In this document: piece after piece, positions 25,746 to 34,590 of the stretch | Numbering within the stretch: position 1 is the stretch's first letter | Layout: each line of letters starts with the position of its first letter | NCBI GenBank assembly: GCA_964536375.1 | Contig: CAZHXF010000005.1 | Location: 16,690-80,689, forward strand | Length of the DNA stretch: 64,000 bases | Source: Desulfuromonas sp964536375 | GTDB lineage: Bacteria > Desulfobacterota > Desulfuromonadia > Desulfuromonadales > Desulfuromonadaceae | Direction: 5' to 3' | Notes under the pieces: model-generated | Seen by the model: the letters and a program-made list of their open reading frames with translations, nothing else | Databases searched by the model: none | What the model was told of the DNA's origin: nothing | Program-made: the position numbers and the translations under genes

Positions 25746-26951
25746 ATGGTGGATATTTTTGTAGGTCGACAACCTATTTTTGATCGCAATATGCGGGTCT
25801 GTGCTTACGAACTCTTGTATCGCCATGGTTTTGTTGACCATGCTGTGATAACTGATTTCGACGCAGCAAGCTCAGAGGTGGTTGTTAACTCGCTGGTAGA
25901 AGTTGGTCTTGATCGTTTGGTCGGCAACAAAAAAGCTTTTTGCAATTTTACCCGTGACTTTTTGGTTAAGGGTTCACATATACCTTTTGGGACTAACCAA
26001 CTAGTGGTTGAAGTGTTGGAAACTGTATCGCCAGATCAGGAAGTTCTTGAAGCTATTCGTAGTTTGTCGCGTAGCGGTCATTGGATTGCTCTGGATGATT
26101 TTGTTTTAACCGAAGAGCTGCTGCCATTGGTTGAATTGGCAGATATTGTTAAAATAGATGTGCTGGCTTTGTCGCGAGAAGAGGTCGTAATCCAGGTCCA
26201 GACATTACGTCAGGTAAAAAAACTGCAGCTGCTGGCAGAAAAGGTTGAGACCAACAATGAATATCTTTTTTGTCGCGATCTGGGTTTTGATATGTTTCAG
26301 GGCTACTTCTTTAGTAAGCCGCAGGTAGTATCAGGGCGTAAGATACCCCCGACACGCTTGGCGATGCTGCGACTGATGTCCGAGTTGCAAAAAGTCAATA
26401 TTGATCTGGATAAACTGGAAGAAATTATTCAGACCGATGTCAACTTAAGCGTAAAGTTGTTGCGTCAGATAAACTCTAGTTTTTACAGTTTGGTAGCTGA
26501 GGTAAGGTCTATTCGCCAAGCTATTATCTACCTTGGGTTGCAGCATATTCGTAATTGGGCCTGTATTGTCTCTATGGGAAGTGTCAATGAAAAGCCTCAG
26601 GAATTGATGTCTATGGCTCTGGTGCGGGCTAAGATGTGCGAGATCCTTGCCTGTAGCGATGACAGTGAGCAGCAAGGGATGTATTTTACTGTCGGATTAT
26701 TTTCTATGTTGGACAGTTTCTTTGATCTACCTATGGAGGAGATCCTGTCTAGTTTGCCTTTGGCTGATGAGGTTGATAAGGCTTTGTTGCGCCGTGAGGG
26801 TAAGTTGGGCGATGTGCTGTCTTGCGTTGAGGCTTATGAACGCGCGCAGTGGGATGTGGTTGATGACTATGGTCTTGATAAGTTGCGGGTGCGCAATGCC
26901 TATCTGGAAGCACTTGACTGGTCAACTGCCGCGTTGGAAAGCTTGAACTGA
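25746..26951 (+). CDS. EAL-HDOD signalling protein
   Basis: This 401-residue cytosolic protein has an N-terminal EAL-like domain (1-190, beginning VDIFVGRQPIFDRNMRVCAY) and a C-terminal HDOD domain (about 200-390). The EAL part looks degenerate: the signature position reads CAYELLYRHGF, and the usual metal-ligand set of active c-di-GMP phosphodiesterases is not evident (VKIDVLALSREE stands where the DxxKID motif should be). It is therefore likely to bind c-di-GMP or a partner without hydrolysing it, as in the YuxH/CdgJ family. The ATG at 25746 is preferred to an in-frame TTG four codons upstream. It adjoins ispE with a 9-base spacer. Confidence 0.88.
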   Translation: MVDIFVGRQPIFDRNMRVCAYELLYRHGFVDHAVITDFDAASSEVVVNSLVEVGLDRLVGNKKAFCNFTRDFLVKGSHIPFGTNQLVVEVLETVSPDQEVLEAIRSLSRSGHWIALDDFVLTEELLPLVELADIVKIDVLALSREEVVIQVQTLRQVKKLQLLAEKVETNNEYLFCRDLGFDMFQGYFFSKPQVVSGRKIPPTRLAMLRLMSELQKVNIDLDKLEEIIQTDVNLSVKLLRQINSSFYSLVAEVRSIRQAIIYLGLQHIRNWACIVSMGSVNEKPQELMSMALVRAKMCEILACSDDSEQQGMYFTVGLFSMLDSFFDLPMEEILSSLPLADEVDKALLRREGKLGDVLSCVEAYERAQWDVVDDYGLDKLRVRNAYLEALDWSTAALESLN

Positions 26952-26960
26952 TAATTAGTT

Positions 26961-27794
26961 ATGAAGTTTTTTGCCCCCGCCAAGGTAAACTTATGTCTGC
27001 ATGTCACCGCTAAACGTCATGATGGTTATCACGATTTGTGTATGATAATGCAGAAGATTGCTCTGTATGATGAGCTGGATATCGAAGTAACTGCAATTCC
27101 AGAAGTCGCATTTTCCTGCTTAGGTGTAGATCTTGGTTCTCCTGTAGACAATCTTGTTGTACGGGCGGCGCATGCTTTATTACGTTACGATACCCGGCAG
27201 CGCGGGCTTAAGATTAATCTTAAGAAAAATATACCGGTAGCAGCAGGGCTGGGTGGCGGATCATCTGACGCGGCAGCAACACTTATTGCGGTAAATAAGA
27301 TGCTGGATCTAGATTTAGCTGAGGAGGTATTGCAGCGCGAAGCTTTAGCTCTTGGTGCCGATGTGCCATTTTTCCTCTATGATTCTGTTGCATGGGCGAC
27401 TGGGGTTGGTGATAAATTGCAGCCAGTCAATATCGTGCCGCGGTATTGGTTGGTATTGGTTAATCCTGGAGTCGGTGTGTCGACGGCGCTGGTTTATAAC
27501 ACCTTGAATGTGGATGACTATTCGTCGTGCCCGATTGTTGCAGTTGTTCAGGACCAGGACGAGTTAGTATCTTTGCTGCACAATGATCTTGAATCTGCTA
27601 CCTTGAAGCTATGCCCACGTGTCGCGCAGTTGAAAGATGAAATGGTGCAGCTTGGCGCCGCCGGGGTTCTGATGTCGGGTAGTGGTCCGACGGTGTTCGG
27701 GGTATTCTTTAGCGCAGAGGCGGCATGCTCGGTTCAGAATAAATTATTGAAAAATGGTCGAAGTTGGAGCTGTGTTGTAGCGCCGATTCAGTAA
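26961..27794 (+). CDS. ispE: 4-(cytidine 5'-diphospho)-2-C-methyl-D-erythritol kinase
   Basis: This 277-residue GHMP kinase catalyses the fourth step of the MEP isoprenoid pathway. The N-terminus FFAPAKVNLCLHVTAKRHDG carries the conserved Lys/Asn pair. The ATP-binding glycine loop is PVAAGLGGGSSDAAAT (about residues 92-107), and the C-terminal motif is GVLMSGSGPTVFGVF. Length is normal. Neighbour prs, after tRNA-Gln, reproduces the ispE-(tRNA)-prs-rplY-pth arrangement known in many proteobacteria. Secure. Confidence 0.97.
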   Translation: MKFFAPAKVNLCLHVTAKRHDGYHDLCMIMQKIALYDELDIEVTAIPEVAFSCLGVDLGSPVDNLVVRAAHALLRYDTRQRGLKINLKKNIPVAAGLGGGSSDAAATLIAVNKMLDLDLAEEVLQREALALGADVPFFLYDSVAWATGVGDKLQPVNIVPRYWLVLVNPGVGVSTALVYNTLNVDDYSSCPIVAVVQDQDELVSLLHNDLESATLKLCPRVAQLKDEMVQLGAAGVLMSGSGPTVFGVFFSAEAACSVQNKLLKNGRSWSCVVAPIQ

Positions 27795-27927
27795 ATGTAA
27801 AAAGGTGCTGAATGAATTTTTTTATTTACACCTTTCTGTGTTTGTTGTATAACGCCTCCACGAATTACGCACAGTAATGGCATGAGACTTTTATGTTCAA
27901 AAGTAGCGTAATGTAGTAGATCTATGA

Positions 27928-28002
27928 TGGGGCGTCGCCAAGCGGTAAGGCACCGGATTTTGATTCCGGCATTCCCAGGTTCGATTCCTGGCGCCCCAGC
28001 CA
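27928..28002 (+). tRNA. tRNA-Gln (TTG)
   Basis: A 75-base cloverleaf with encoded CCA. The acceptor stem TGGGGCG pairs with CGCCCCA, and the anticodon loop TTTTGAT contains TTG. The gene lies between ispE and prs, a conserved location. Confidence 0.96.
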
Positions 28003-28007
28003 TTTTT

Positions 28008-28066
28008 TAAAACCTCTAGCGATGGCAGTTTGATCGAAACTTGGTCATGCGTTGAGAGGTTTTTCT
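28008..28066 (+). terminator. Terminator after tRNA-Gln
   Basis: AAAACCTCTAGCG at the left pairs imperfectly with CGTTGAGAGGTTTTT at the right across a roughly 30-base loop region, ending in a T run. It is a weak candidate because of the long loop. Confidence 0.45.
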
Positions 28067-28129
28067 TGTTTGTGTTGCCCTGCTGTTGATGGTGACATAC
28101 TATCTGCTTAGCAATATCAGGATTATGTC

Positions 28130-29068
28130 GTGAATAAAATCAAGATCTTCGCCGGAAATTCCAATCCAACTTTGGCTCGTGAAATCTGTGGTCATCTTTC
28201 AGTATCTTTGGGTAGCGCTAACGTTAAAAACTTCTCCGATGGTGAAATTATGGTCGAAATCGGGGAAAATGTGCGTGGTTGCGATGTTTATGTGGTGCAG
28301 TCAACCAGTGCTCCTACCAATAACAACTTGATGGAATTGTTGATTATGGCTGACGCTCTGAAACGTGCATCAGCGGCTAGTATTACCGCAGTTGTTCCTT
28401 ACTTTGGTTACGCTCGTCAAGACCGTAAGGTTGCTCCGCGTACGCCTATCACCAGTAAGCTTGTTGCTGACCTGATTTCAATTTCCGGCATTAATCGTTT
28501 GTTGACTATGGATTTGCATGCCGGTCAGATTCAGGGTTTCTTTGATATTCCTGTTGATCACCTATATGCTGCACCAGTGTTGTTGGATGATCTCCAGGGT
28601 CGTTTTAACGAACGGGTAGTTATAGTTTCGCCTGACGCTGGTGGCACTGAACGTGCGCGCGCCTTTGCCAAAAGGATGGATGCCGGGCTGGCTATCATAG
28701 ATAAGCGTCGTAGTGGTCCCAATGTGTCAGAGGTTATGCATATTATTGGGGACGTGCAGGATCAAATATGTATTATTGTTGATGATATGATTGATACCGC
28801 AGGTACTCTGTGTCACGCAGCAGCAGCCCTGCAGGGTCAGGGTGCTAAACAAGTGTTCGCTTATGCAACTCATGCAGTTTTATCTGGTCCGGCGTTAGAG
28901 CGGATCAATACTAGTTGCTTGGAAGAGGTTGTGGTGTCAGATTCAATCGTCTGTACAGATAAACTCGCTCAATGTTCTAAATTGCGTACGTTGCCTGTTT
29001 CATATCTGTTGGCAGAAGCGATAAGGCGTATCCATTCAGATGAATCTGTAAGTTCACTATTTGTTTAG
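28130..29068 (+). CDS. prs: Ribose-phosphate pyrophosphokinase
   Basis: This 312-residue enzyme makes PRPP from ribose-5-phosphate and ATP for nucleotide, His and Trp synthesis. Motifs are IFAGNSNPTLAREIC at the N-terminus, YFGYARQDRKVAPRTPI, and the PRPP-binding CIIVDDMIDTAGTLCHAA. The GTG start at 28130 is used because the ATG two codons upstream is followed immediately by an in-frame stop. The next gene rplY begins 69 bases downstream. Secure. Confidence 0.98.
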   Translation: MNKIKIFAGNSNPTLAREICGHLSVSLGSANVKNFSDGEIMVEIGENVRGCDVYVVQSTSAPTNNNLMELLIMADALKRASAASITAVVPYFGYARQDRKVAPRTPITSKLVADLISISGINRLLTMDLHAGQIQGFFDIPVDHLYAAPVLLDDLQGRFNERVVIVSPDAGGTERARAFAKRMDAGLAIIDKRRSGPNVSEVMHIIGDVQDQICIIVDDMIDTAGTLCHAAAALQGQGAKQVFAYATHAVLSGPALERINTSCLEEVVVSDSIVCTDKLAQCSKLRTLPVSYLLAEAIRRIHSDESVSSLFV

Positions 29069-29137
29069 TTGGTAAATAACAGTTCAAGGCGTGCTATAAA
29101 ATATCGGCTCGCACTTTAATATTGGAGGAAGCAAATC

Positions 29138-29770
29138 ATGGCACAAGAATTAAATGTTGTCCTGCGTGAGCGGGTTGGTAAAGGTGGAGCACGTAGCGCG
29201 CGCCGCAATGGCTTAGTCCCTGGAGTTGTGTATGGTTCACACGTTGAGCCATGTGCTGTCAATGTCAACCCTAAGGCGTTGAAGGCTGCTATCGGTGGAG
29301 AAGCTGGATGGAACACTATGCTGACCTTGGTAGGTGAAGGTCCTTTTAATGGGGTGCAAGCGGTTGTTAAGGATATGCAGGTTGATTCTATTCGTCGCCA
29401 TGCTACTCATGTAGATTTTCAAGCGATTGATATGAAAAAAATTGCTATTTTTATGGTGCCGGTAGTTACTGTTGGTCATTCGATCGGTGAAAAAGAGGGT
29501 GGAAATCTTGAAGTAATCCGTAAAGAGCTTGAGGTGTTGTGTTTACCTTCTGCGGTGCCAGCTTCTATTGAGATCAATGTTTCAGCCTTGAAAATCGGTG
29601 ATGTTGTCCATATTGATGATGTAACTGTTCCTGCAGGTACTGAATTGCCCCACGATGTTAATTATACTGTCATGACTGTTGTTGGTTATAAGGCTAGTGA
29701 TGATGTTGATGGTGGTGAAGAAGCTGAAGTTGACGCTGATGCTGAAGCCGAAGCTGAAGTTGTAGAGTAG
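29138..29770 (+). CDS. rplY: Large ribosomal subunit protein bL25 (Ctc form)
   Basis: This 210-residue protein binds 5S rRNA. The N-terminal L25 domain (1-92, LNVVLRERVGKGGARSARRN) is followed by a TL5/Ctc-type C-terminal beta domain (93-190, PVVTVGHSIGEKEGGNLEVI). The last 20 residues are a highly acidic Glu/Asp/Ala tail. A strong TTGGAGGAAG ribosome site precedes the ATG. The pth start lies 2 bases after the stop, the usual rplY-pth pair. Secure. Confidence 0.96.
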   Translation: MAQELNVVLRERVGKGGARSARRNGLVPGVVYGSHVEPCAVNVNPKALKAAIGGEAGWNTMLTLVGEGPFNGVQAVVKDMQVDSIRRHATHVDFQAIDMKKIAIFMVPVVTVGHSIGEKEGGNLEVIRKELEVLCLPSAVPASIEINVSALKIGDVVHIDDVTVPAGTELPHDVNYTVMTVVGYKASDDVDGGEEAEVDADAEAEAEVVE

Positions 29771-29772
29771 TT

Positions 29773-30357
29773 TTGTATCTGGTTGTTGGTCTGGGTAATC
29801 CAGGTGAACGCTACGCGATGACGCGGCACAATGTTGGTTTTATGGTGGTTGATAAACTGGCGCAGCGCTGTGGTATAGCTCTTAAAAAGAGCGGTTATCA
29901 GGCTAAATACGGTGTTGGCTGTTGTGCTGGGCGTGAGGTTACGCTGCTACAACCACATACCTTTATGAATCTAAGCGGTGCCAGTGTGGCATCTGCTTCC
30001 AAATCCCTCGGAATTACATCGAGGGATTTAGTCGTGGTACACGATGAAATTGATCTGCCCTTTGGTGTGGTCAGGGTCAAGTCTGGTGGGGGGCATGGTG
30101 GTCACAACGGTTTGCGCCATATAAACTCATCTATCGGCAATGGCGATTACCTCAGGGTGCGCGTCGGGGTTGGTCGACCTGTCCATGGCAGTGATGTTGC
30201 CGACTATGTGCTACGCTCCTTCTCTACGAGTGAAAAAACAAACCTTGATGAAGTGCTCGTATATGCAGCAGGTGTTGTTGAAGCCTTGTTGCAGCATGGT
30301 GAACAATACGCTATGTGTGAATACAATGGGCGCAATATTTTAACCCATAATACTTAA
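29773..30357 (+). CDS. pth: Peptidyl-tRNA hydrolase
   Basis: This 194-residue enzyme recycles peptidyl-tRNA released from stalled ribosomes. The N-terminus LVVGLGNPGERYAMTRHNVG holds the catalytic His (residue 19); PHTFMNLSG and VVHDEIDLPFG follow, then GGGHGGHNGLRHI. The start is TTG at 29773, 2 bases after rplY, with no alternative ATG ahead of the conserved strand. Secure in function. Confidence 0.96.
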   Translation: MYLVVGLGNPGERYAMTRHNVGFMVVDKLAQRCGIALKKSGYQAKYGVGCCAGREVTLLQPHTFMNLSGASVASASKSLGITSRDLVVVHDEIDLPFGVVRVKSGGGHGGHNGLRHINSSIGNGDYLRVRVGVGRPVHGSDVADYVLRSFSTSEKTNLDEVLVYAAGVVEALLQHGEQYAMCEYNGRNILTHNT

Positions 30358-30377
30358 TTTAAAAGGGGAGATTGGTA

Positions 30378-32387
30378 ATGGCGTATTTTGCCGTAATTCT
30401 TGGCATAGTTGGCTTTGGTGCCGCTATTATGCTTTACAACAAAGTTAAGCAAGAGCCCGTAGGCAATGAGCTTATGGTTGAAATTTCTACTGCTATCCAC
30501 GATGGCGCTATGGCGTTCTTACGTCGCGAGTACCGCATTTTAGCAATATTTATTGTTGTGGTATTTGTTTTGGTAGCAATGAGCATGGGCTTTCAGACGG
30601 CATTTGCCTTTCTTGGAGGTGCTCTATGCTCCATGACCTGTGGTTTTATCGGGATGAAAGCAGCTACTCGCGCCAATGTTAGAACAACCGAAGCTGCCCG
30701 TCTTAATGGTCAGGCTAAGGCTCTCGAGGTTTCCTATAATGGCGGCGCTGTTATGGGGCTTTCTGTAGCCTCACTTGGTCTGGTAGGTGTTGGTGTTGCG
30801 TATATCGCTTTCGGTGGTGACCCTGAGACCTCGCGTTACATGAGTGGTTTTGCTATGGGAGCCTCATCAATTGCACTGTTTGCCCGTGTTGGTGGTGGTA
30901 TTTATACTAAGGCTGCTGACGTTGGAGCCGACCTCGTAGGTAAGCTTGAGGCTGGCATTCCTGAGGATGATCCACGCAATCCCGGTGTTATTGCCGATAA
31001 CGTTGGTGACTGTGTTGGTGATACCGCAGGTATGGGCGCAGATATCTTTGAGTCCTATGTTGGTTCAATTATTGCGACTATTGCCATTGCCGCTGCTGCC
31101 AGTCCTGAATTGCTAGCGCAATTAGGTTCCGGCGCAGGCGTCCAAGCCTCAGCGATGCTGCTTCCTCTAGTGTTGGCTATCTTCGGACTGATCTTTTCTT
31201 TCGCCGGTATCTATTCCATGAAGCGTTTTCAGGATAAAGATCCAGCTGAGGCATTACGTCTGACAACTTTCGTTGCTGCTGGTCTTTTTCTGATCGCTTC
31301 AATGTTTATTGTTTTGATCATGGGTCTTCACTTTGGTATTTTCATGGCTCTGCTTGGTGGTTCATTGGCCGGTATTGCCATTGGTTTGATTACCGAGTAT
31401 TACACCTCTGCGGCTCCGGTATATCGCATTGCGGAGGCAAGTAAAACTGGCCCAGCGACCAACATCATCAGCGGTTTAGCTGTTGGTCTTGAAAGTACTG
31501 CAGCGCCAATTCTGGTTATCTGTGTTGCAATTATGACTGCTAACTATTTTGCAGGTTTATATGGTATCGGTATCGCTGCTGTAGGTATGTTGGCTACTGT
31601 TGGTGTTACCATGACAGTTGATGCCTATGGTCCAATTGCAGACAACGCCGGCGGTATCTCAGAGATGGCTGGTCTTGGTCCTGATGTACGCGAAATTACA
31701 GATGGTCTTGATGCTATCGGTAACACTACGGCTGCGGTAGGTAAGGGGTTCGCTATTGGCTCCGCTGCTCTGACGGCTCTTGCCTTGTTCTCAGCTTATG
31801 CCACAACCGTAGGTTTGGAATCTATCAACCTGATTCAACCACGCGTTGTTGTTGGTTTGTTTATTGGTGGTGCTTTGCCATTCTTTATGGGTGCTCTCAC
31901 CATGACCAGTGTTGGTAAGGCAGCTGCTCAGATGGTTGAAGAGATTCGTCGCCAATTCCGCGAGATTCCTGGTCTGCTCGAAGGTAAAGAAGGTGTTAAG
32001 CCTGAGCACGAGAAGTGTATCGATATTTCTGCTAAGGCAGCACTGAGAGAGATGGTGTTACCTGGTGTAATTGCTGTAGTAGCTCCAGTGTTGATCGGGT
32101 TTGTGCTTGGCAAGGAGGCTCTAGGTGGAATGCTGGCCGGTGCAACCTTGACTGGTGTCCTTCTTGCTCTGATGATGTCTAACGGTGGCGGTGCTTGGGA
32201 TAATGCCAAGAAGTTTATCGAAACAGGTAAAATTGCTGGAGAGAAAAAAGGTACCGACGCGCACTCAGCTGCAGTCATCGGTGATACTGTAGGCGATCCA
32301 TTTAAAGATACTTCAGGTCCGGCTATGAATATTCTTATCAAATTGATGAGTGTTGTAGCATTGGTAATAGCACCACTTCTTGTTTAG
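30378..32387 (+). CDS. hppA: Membrane-bound proton/sodium-translocating pyrophosphatase
   Basis: This 669-residue integral membrane enzyme couples pyrophosphate hydrolysis to ion pumping. About 16 hydrophobic helices are visible. The substrate site is DVGADLVGK followed by PGVIADNVGDCVGDTAG. The segment GNTTAAVGKG carries Ala where potassium-independent enzymes carry Lys, so a potassium-dependent enzyme is expected; whether H+ or Na+ is pumped is not decided here. The ATG at 30378 follows AAAAGGGGAG; an in-frame TTG two codons upstream is less likely. A 10-bp hairpin follows the gene. Secure. Confidence 0.97.
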   Translation: MAYFAVILGIVGFGAAIMLYNKVKQEPVGNELMVEISTAIHDGAMAFLRREYRILAIFIVVVFVLVAMSMGFQTAFAFLGGALCSMTCGFIGMKAATRANVRTTEAARLNGQAKALEVSYNGGAVMGLSVASLGLVGVGVAYIAFGGDPETSRYMSGFAMGASSIALFARVGGGIYTKAADVGADLVGKLEAGIPEDDPRNPGVIADNVGDCVGDTAGMGADIFESYVGSIIATIAIAAAASPELLAQLGSGAGVQASAMLLPLVLAIFGLIFSFAGIYSMKRFQDKDPAEALRLTTFVAAGLFLIASMFIVLIMGLHFGIFMALLGGSLAGIAIGLITEYYTSAAPVYRIAEASKTGPATNIISGLAVGLESTAAPILVICVAIMTANYFAGLYGIGIAAVGMLATVGVTMTVDAYGPIADNAGGISEMAGLGPDVREITDGLDAIGNTTAAVGKGFAIGSAALTALALFSAYATTVGLESINLIQPRVVVGLFIGGALPFFMGALTMTSVGKAAAQMVEEIRRQFREIPGLLEGKEGVKPEHEKCIDISAKAALREMVLPGVIAVVAPVLIGFVLGKEALGGMLAGATLTGVLLALMMSNGGGAWDNAKKFIETGKIAGEKKGTDAHSAAVIGDTVGDPFKDTSGPAMNILIKLMSVVALVIAPLLV

Positions 32388-32411
32388 TAGTAAGTGCACA
32401 TACAGTTAACA

Positions 32412-32439
32412 GATAGCCGAGGCTTACGTCTCGGCTATC
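32412..32439 (+). terminator. Hairpin between hppA and ychF
   Basis: A perfect 10-bp stem GATAGCCGAG / CTCGGCTATC with an 8-base loop sits 24 bases after the hppA stop and 20 bases before ychF. The T tract is poor (GTTGTTT), so it may be a terminator or an mRNA-stabilising stem. Confidence 0.6.
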
Positions 32440-32459
32440 GTTGTTTGGAGTAAAAAGCT

Positions 32460-33554
32460 ATGGGCTTCAAATGTGGCATAGTTGGCTTGCCCAATGTAGG
32501 CAAATCAACAATTTTTAACGCAATAACCTCAGCTGGTGCAGAATCAGCAAACTATCCATTTTGTACTATCGAACCCAATGTCGGTATAGTTTCGGTACCG
32601 GACACTCGGCTCGATGCTTTGGCAAAGATTGTCAACCCGCAGCAGATTTTGCATACCGCGATGGAATTTGTTGATATTGCCGGGTTAGTGAAGGGGGCGA
32701 GTAAGGGTGAAGGTTTAGGTAATAAATTTCTTGGTCATATTCGCCAGGTAGATGCGATAGCCAATGTCGTTCGTTGTTTTGAGGACGATAATGTTGTTCA
32801 TGTAGACGGCTCCGTTGATCCGTTGCGTGATATCGAGGTTATTCAAACTGAGTTGAATCTTGCCGATTTGGAAGCAGTAGAAAGACGTTACCTGCGGGTT
32901 CAGAAGGTTGCGAAAAGTGGCGACAAAAACAGCCAAGCTGAAGTGGTTGTGTTGGAGAAAGTTGATAAATGTCTTAACGAGGGGAATCCGGCGCGTAATG
33001 CAGGTCTTAATGCGGAAGAGAGATACATGGTGCGTGAGCTTAACCTTATCACTATTAAGCCCGTGCTATATGTTGCCAATGTTTCCGAAGATGATTTAGT
33101 TGGCAATCATCCTCATGTTGACAAAGTGCGTCAATATGCACTACAGCAGGGTGCAGAGTTTGTCACTATTTGCGGCAAGATTGAAGCGGAGATTGCGGAG
33201 CTTGATAATGCTGAGAAAAGTGAATTCTTGCAGGAGCTTGGTTTGCATGAATCAGGCTTGGATCGGATGATTCATGCTGGGTATCGGCTGCTTGGTTTGA
33301 TAACCTATTTTACCGCTGGTGTTAAGGAAGTGCGGGCGTGGACTGTGTCGAAAGATGCTTTGGCGCCGCAGGCAGCCGGTGTTATTCATAGTGATTTTGA
33401 AAAAGGTTTTATCCGTGCAGAAGTGATTGGTTACGAAGATTTTATCAACTCAGGTGGTGAGTCTGGTGCCAAAGATAAAGGACTGTTACGTGTAGAAGGT
33501 AAGGAATACCATGTGAAAGATGGAGATGTAATGCATTTTCGCTTTAACGTCTGA
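32460..33554 (+). CDS. ychF: Redox-regulated ATPase YchF (Obg-family)
   Basis: This 364-residue P-loop protein binds ribosomes and uses ATP in preference to GTP. Motifs: GIVGLPNVGKSTIFNAIT (G1, about residues 6-23), then VDIAGLVKGASKGEGLGNKF (G3). NVSED stands in the G4 position, where YchF proteins lack the NKxD guanine-specificity motif. A C-terminal TGS domain covers about 278-362 and ends with the family MHFRFNV. Length is exactly typical. Secure. Confidence 0.97.
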   Translation: MGFKCGIVGLPNVGKSTIFNAITSAGAESANYPFCTIEPNVGIVSVPDTRLDALAKIVNPQQILHTAMEFVDIAGLVKGASKGEGLGNKFLGHIRQVDAIANVVRCFEDDNVVHVDGSVDPLRDIEVIQTELNLADLEAVERRYLRVQKVAKSGDKNSQAEVVVLEKVDKCLNEGNPARNAGLNAEERYMVRELNLITIKPVLYVANVSEDDLVGNHPHVDKVRQYALQQGAEFVTICGKIEAEIAELDNAEKSEFLQELGLHESGLDRMIHAGYRLLGLITYFTAGVKEVRAWTVSKDALAPQAAGVIHSDFEKGFIRAEVIGYEDFINSGGESGAKDKGLLRVEGKEYHVKDGDVMHFRFNV

Positions 33555-33664
33555 GGATGGTATCTGGTTAATTATAGTATTTGGTTGTTAAATAGAAAAT
33601 ATTGCGGGATGTTTTAGCATAGACTTCATCGTGGTCATGTGTTAAGTATCCCAATTCTGTAAGT

Positions 33665-33713
33665 CGAGCGTTTAAAGTAAGCGCTCGCTCCTTGTTCCGG
33701 GGAAGACCGGAGC
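33665..33713 (+). promoter_or_regulatory. Structured rpsF leader, candidate S6:S18 autoregulatory element
   Basis: Two adjacent hairpins precede rpsF: CGAGCG / CGCTCG (33665-33670, 33682-33687), then TCCGG-GGAAGA-CCGGA (33696-33711) nested in GCTCC / GGAGC. The second ends about 12 bases before the ribosome site. A CCG-containing stem-loop in rpsF leaders is known to bind the S6:S18 complex; this resembles it but I could not fit the published consensus exactly. Confidence 0.4.
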
Positions 33714-33737
33714 TAATATCCATGAGGAGGTTTACGC

Positions 33738-34300
33738 ATGCGTACCTATGAAACAATTTTTATTGTCAATCCTCAGATTGTTGGCGATGAATACACCGCA
33801 GTGTTGGACAAATTTAAAGGTGTATTGATTGACCAAAATGCTGAAATTCTTAAGTTCGCTGAGTGGGGCACGAAGCGTCTCGCTTATCAAGTTAAGAAGC
33901 ACGATCAAGGTACTTATGTGCTGGTGAATTTTAATGCTGAAAATGGTGTTGTAAAAGAATTTGAGCGGCGGATGCGTTTGGATGATTCTATTATAAAATT
34001 TCAAACGTTACTGCTTGAGGGCGGCTTCGAGGCTCCTCCTGTCGTAGCAACGGTGCCAGCTGCCGATGATGAAGACGAAAGTACAGAAAGTACAGAAAGT
34101 ANNNNNNNNNNNNNNNNNNNNNNNNNNNNNNNNNNNNNNNNNNNNNNNNNNNNNNNNNNNNNNNNNNNNNNNNNNNNNNNNNNNNNNNNNNNNNNNNNNN
34201 NGCAACGGTGCCAGCTGCCGATGATGAAGACGAAAGTACAGAAAGTACAGAAAGTAAAGAAAGTACAGAAAGTACAGAAAGTACAGAAAGTACAGAATAA
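33738..34300 (+). CDS. rpsF: Small ribosomal subunit protein bS6, interrupted by an assembly gap
   Basis: bS6 binds bS18 on the 30S platform. The first 100 residues are a clean S6 domain (MRTYETIFIVNPQIVGDEYT, then ILKFAEWGTKRLAYQVKKH). After residue about 103 there is an acidic tail with Ser-Thr-Glu repeats. A run of 100 N (34102-34201) splits the tail. The 55 bases before the gap (34047-34101) are identical to the 55 bases after it (34202-34256), and reading on from the second copy in the same frame gives a stop at 34298-34300. Taken literally, the N run shifts the frame; if the two copies are one sequence counted twice, the gene is intact at about 135 residues. A GAGGAGG ribosome site supports the ATG. 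Confidence 0.93.
34102..34201. other. Assembly gap (100 N)
   Basis: Exactly 100 N, the conventional placeholder for a gap of unknown size. It lies within the repeat-coding 3' part of rpsF and is flanked by identical 55-base ends. Confidence 0.99.
34232..34297 (+). repeat. 9-bp tandem repeat coding Glu-Ser-Thr in rpsF
   Basis: Seven units of GAAAGTACA (one with AAA in the third codon) plus a final GAA precede the stop. Two and a part more units stand before the N run. Each unit keeps frame, so copy-number change alters only the length of the acidic tail. Confidence 0.9.
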
Positions 34301-34335
34301 ACTGTGTAACGACATTTCTCGAAAGGATTAATGAT

Positions 34336-34590
34336 ATGGCTTTTGTTAAAAAAAGTTCTCCTCGTCGTTTTGGCCGTCGTAAAGGTTGCCGATTCTGCGC
34401 TGATAATACTTTGAAAATTGATTATAAAGAGGTGCGTACTCTGCGCTATTTTGTTTCTGAGCGCGGTAAAATTGTACCTCGGCGTATTTCAGGTAACTGT
34501 GCTATTCACCAACGTAAGGTGACTGAAGCGATTAAGCGGGCGCGTAATATTGCTTTACTGTCTTTCACCTCAAATAGGACGGTCGATTAA
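34336..34590 (+). CDS. rpsR: Small ribosomal subunit protein bS18
   Basis: This 84-residue rRNA-binding protein pairs with bS6. It has the basic N-terminus, CRFCADN followed by KIDYKEVRTLRYFVSERGKI and RRISGNCAIHQRKVTEAIKR. The three cysteines (CxxC plus one later) suggest the zinc-binding form of S18. It follows rpsF in the conserved rpsF-rpsR-rplI arrangement. Secure. Confidence 0.97.
   Translation: MAFVKKSSPRRFGRRKGCRFCADNTLKIDYKEVRTLRYFVSERGKIVPRRISGNCAIHQRKVTEAIKRARNIALLSFTSNRTVD

Noticed and set aside
27795..27840. Inverted repeat AAAGGTG / CACCTTT after ispE as terminator
   Set aside because: Long loop and no T tract after the stem.
34001..34315. Minus-strand and shifted plus-strand frames through the N run with Cys/Thr/Phe or Gln/Lys/Val repeats
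   Set aside because: They arise from the 9-bp repeat and the N run. The true frame is rpsF.
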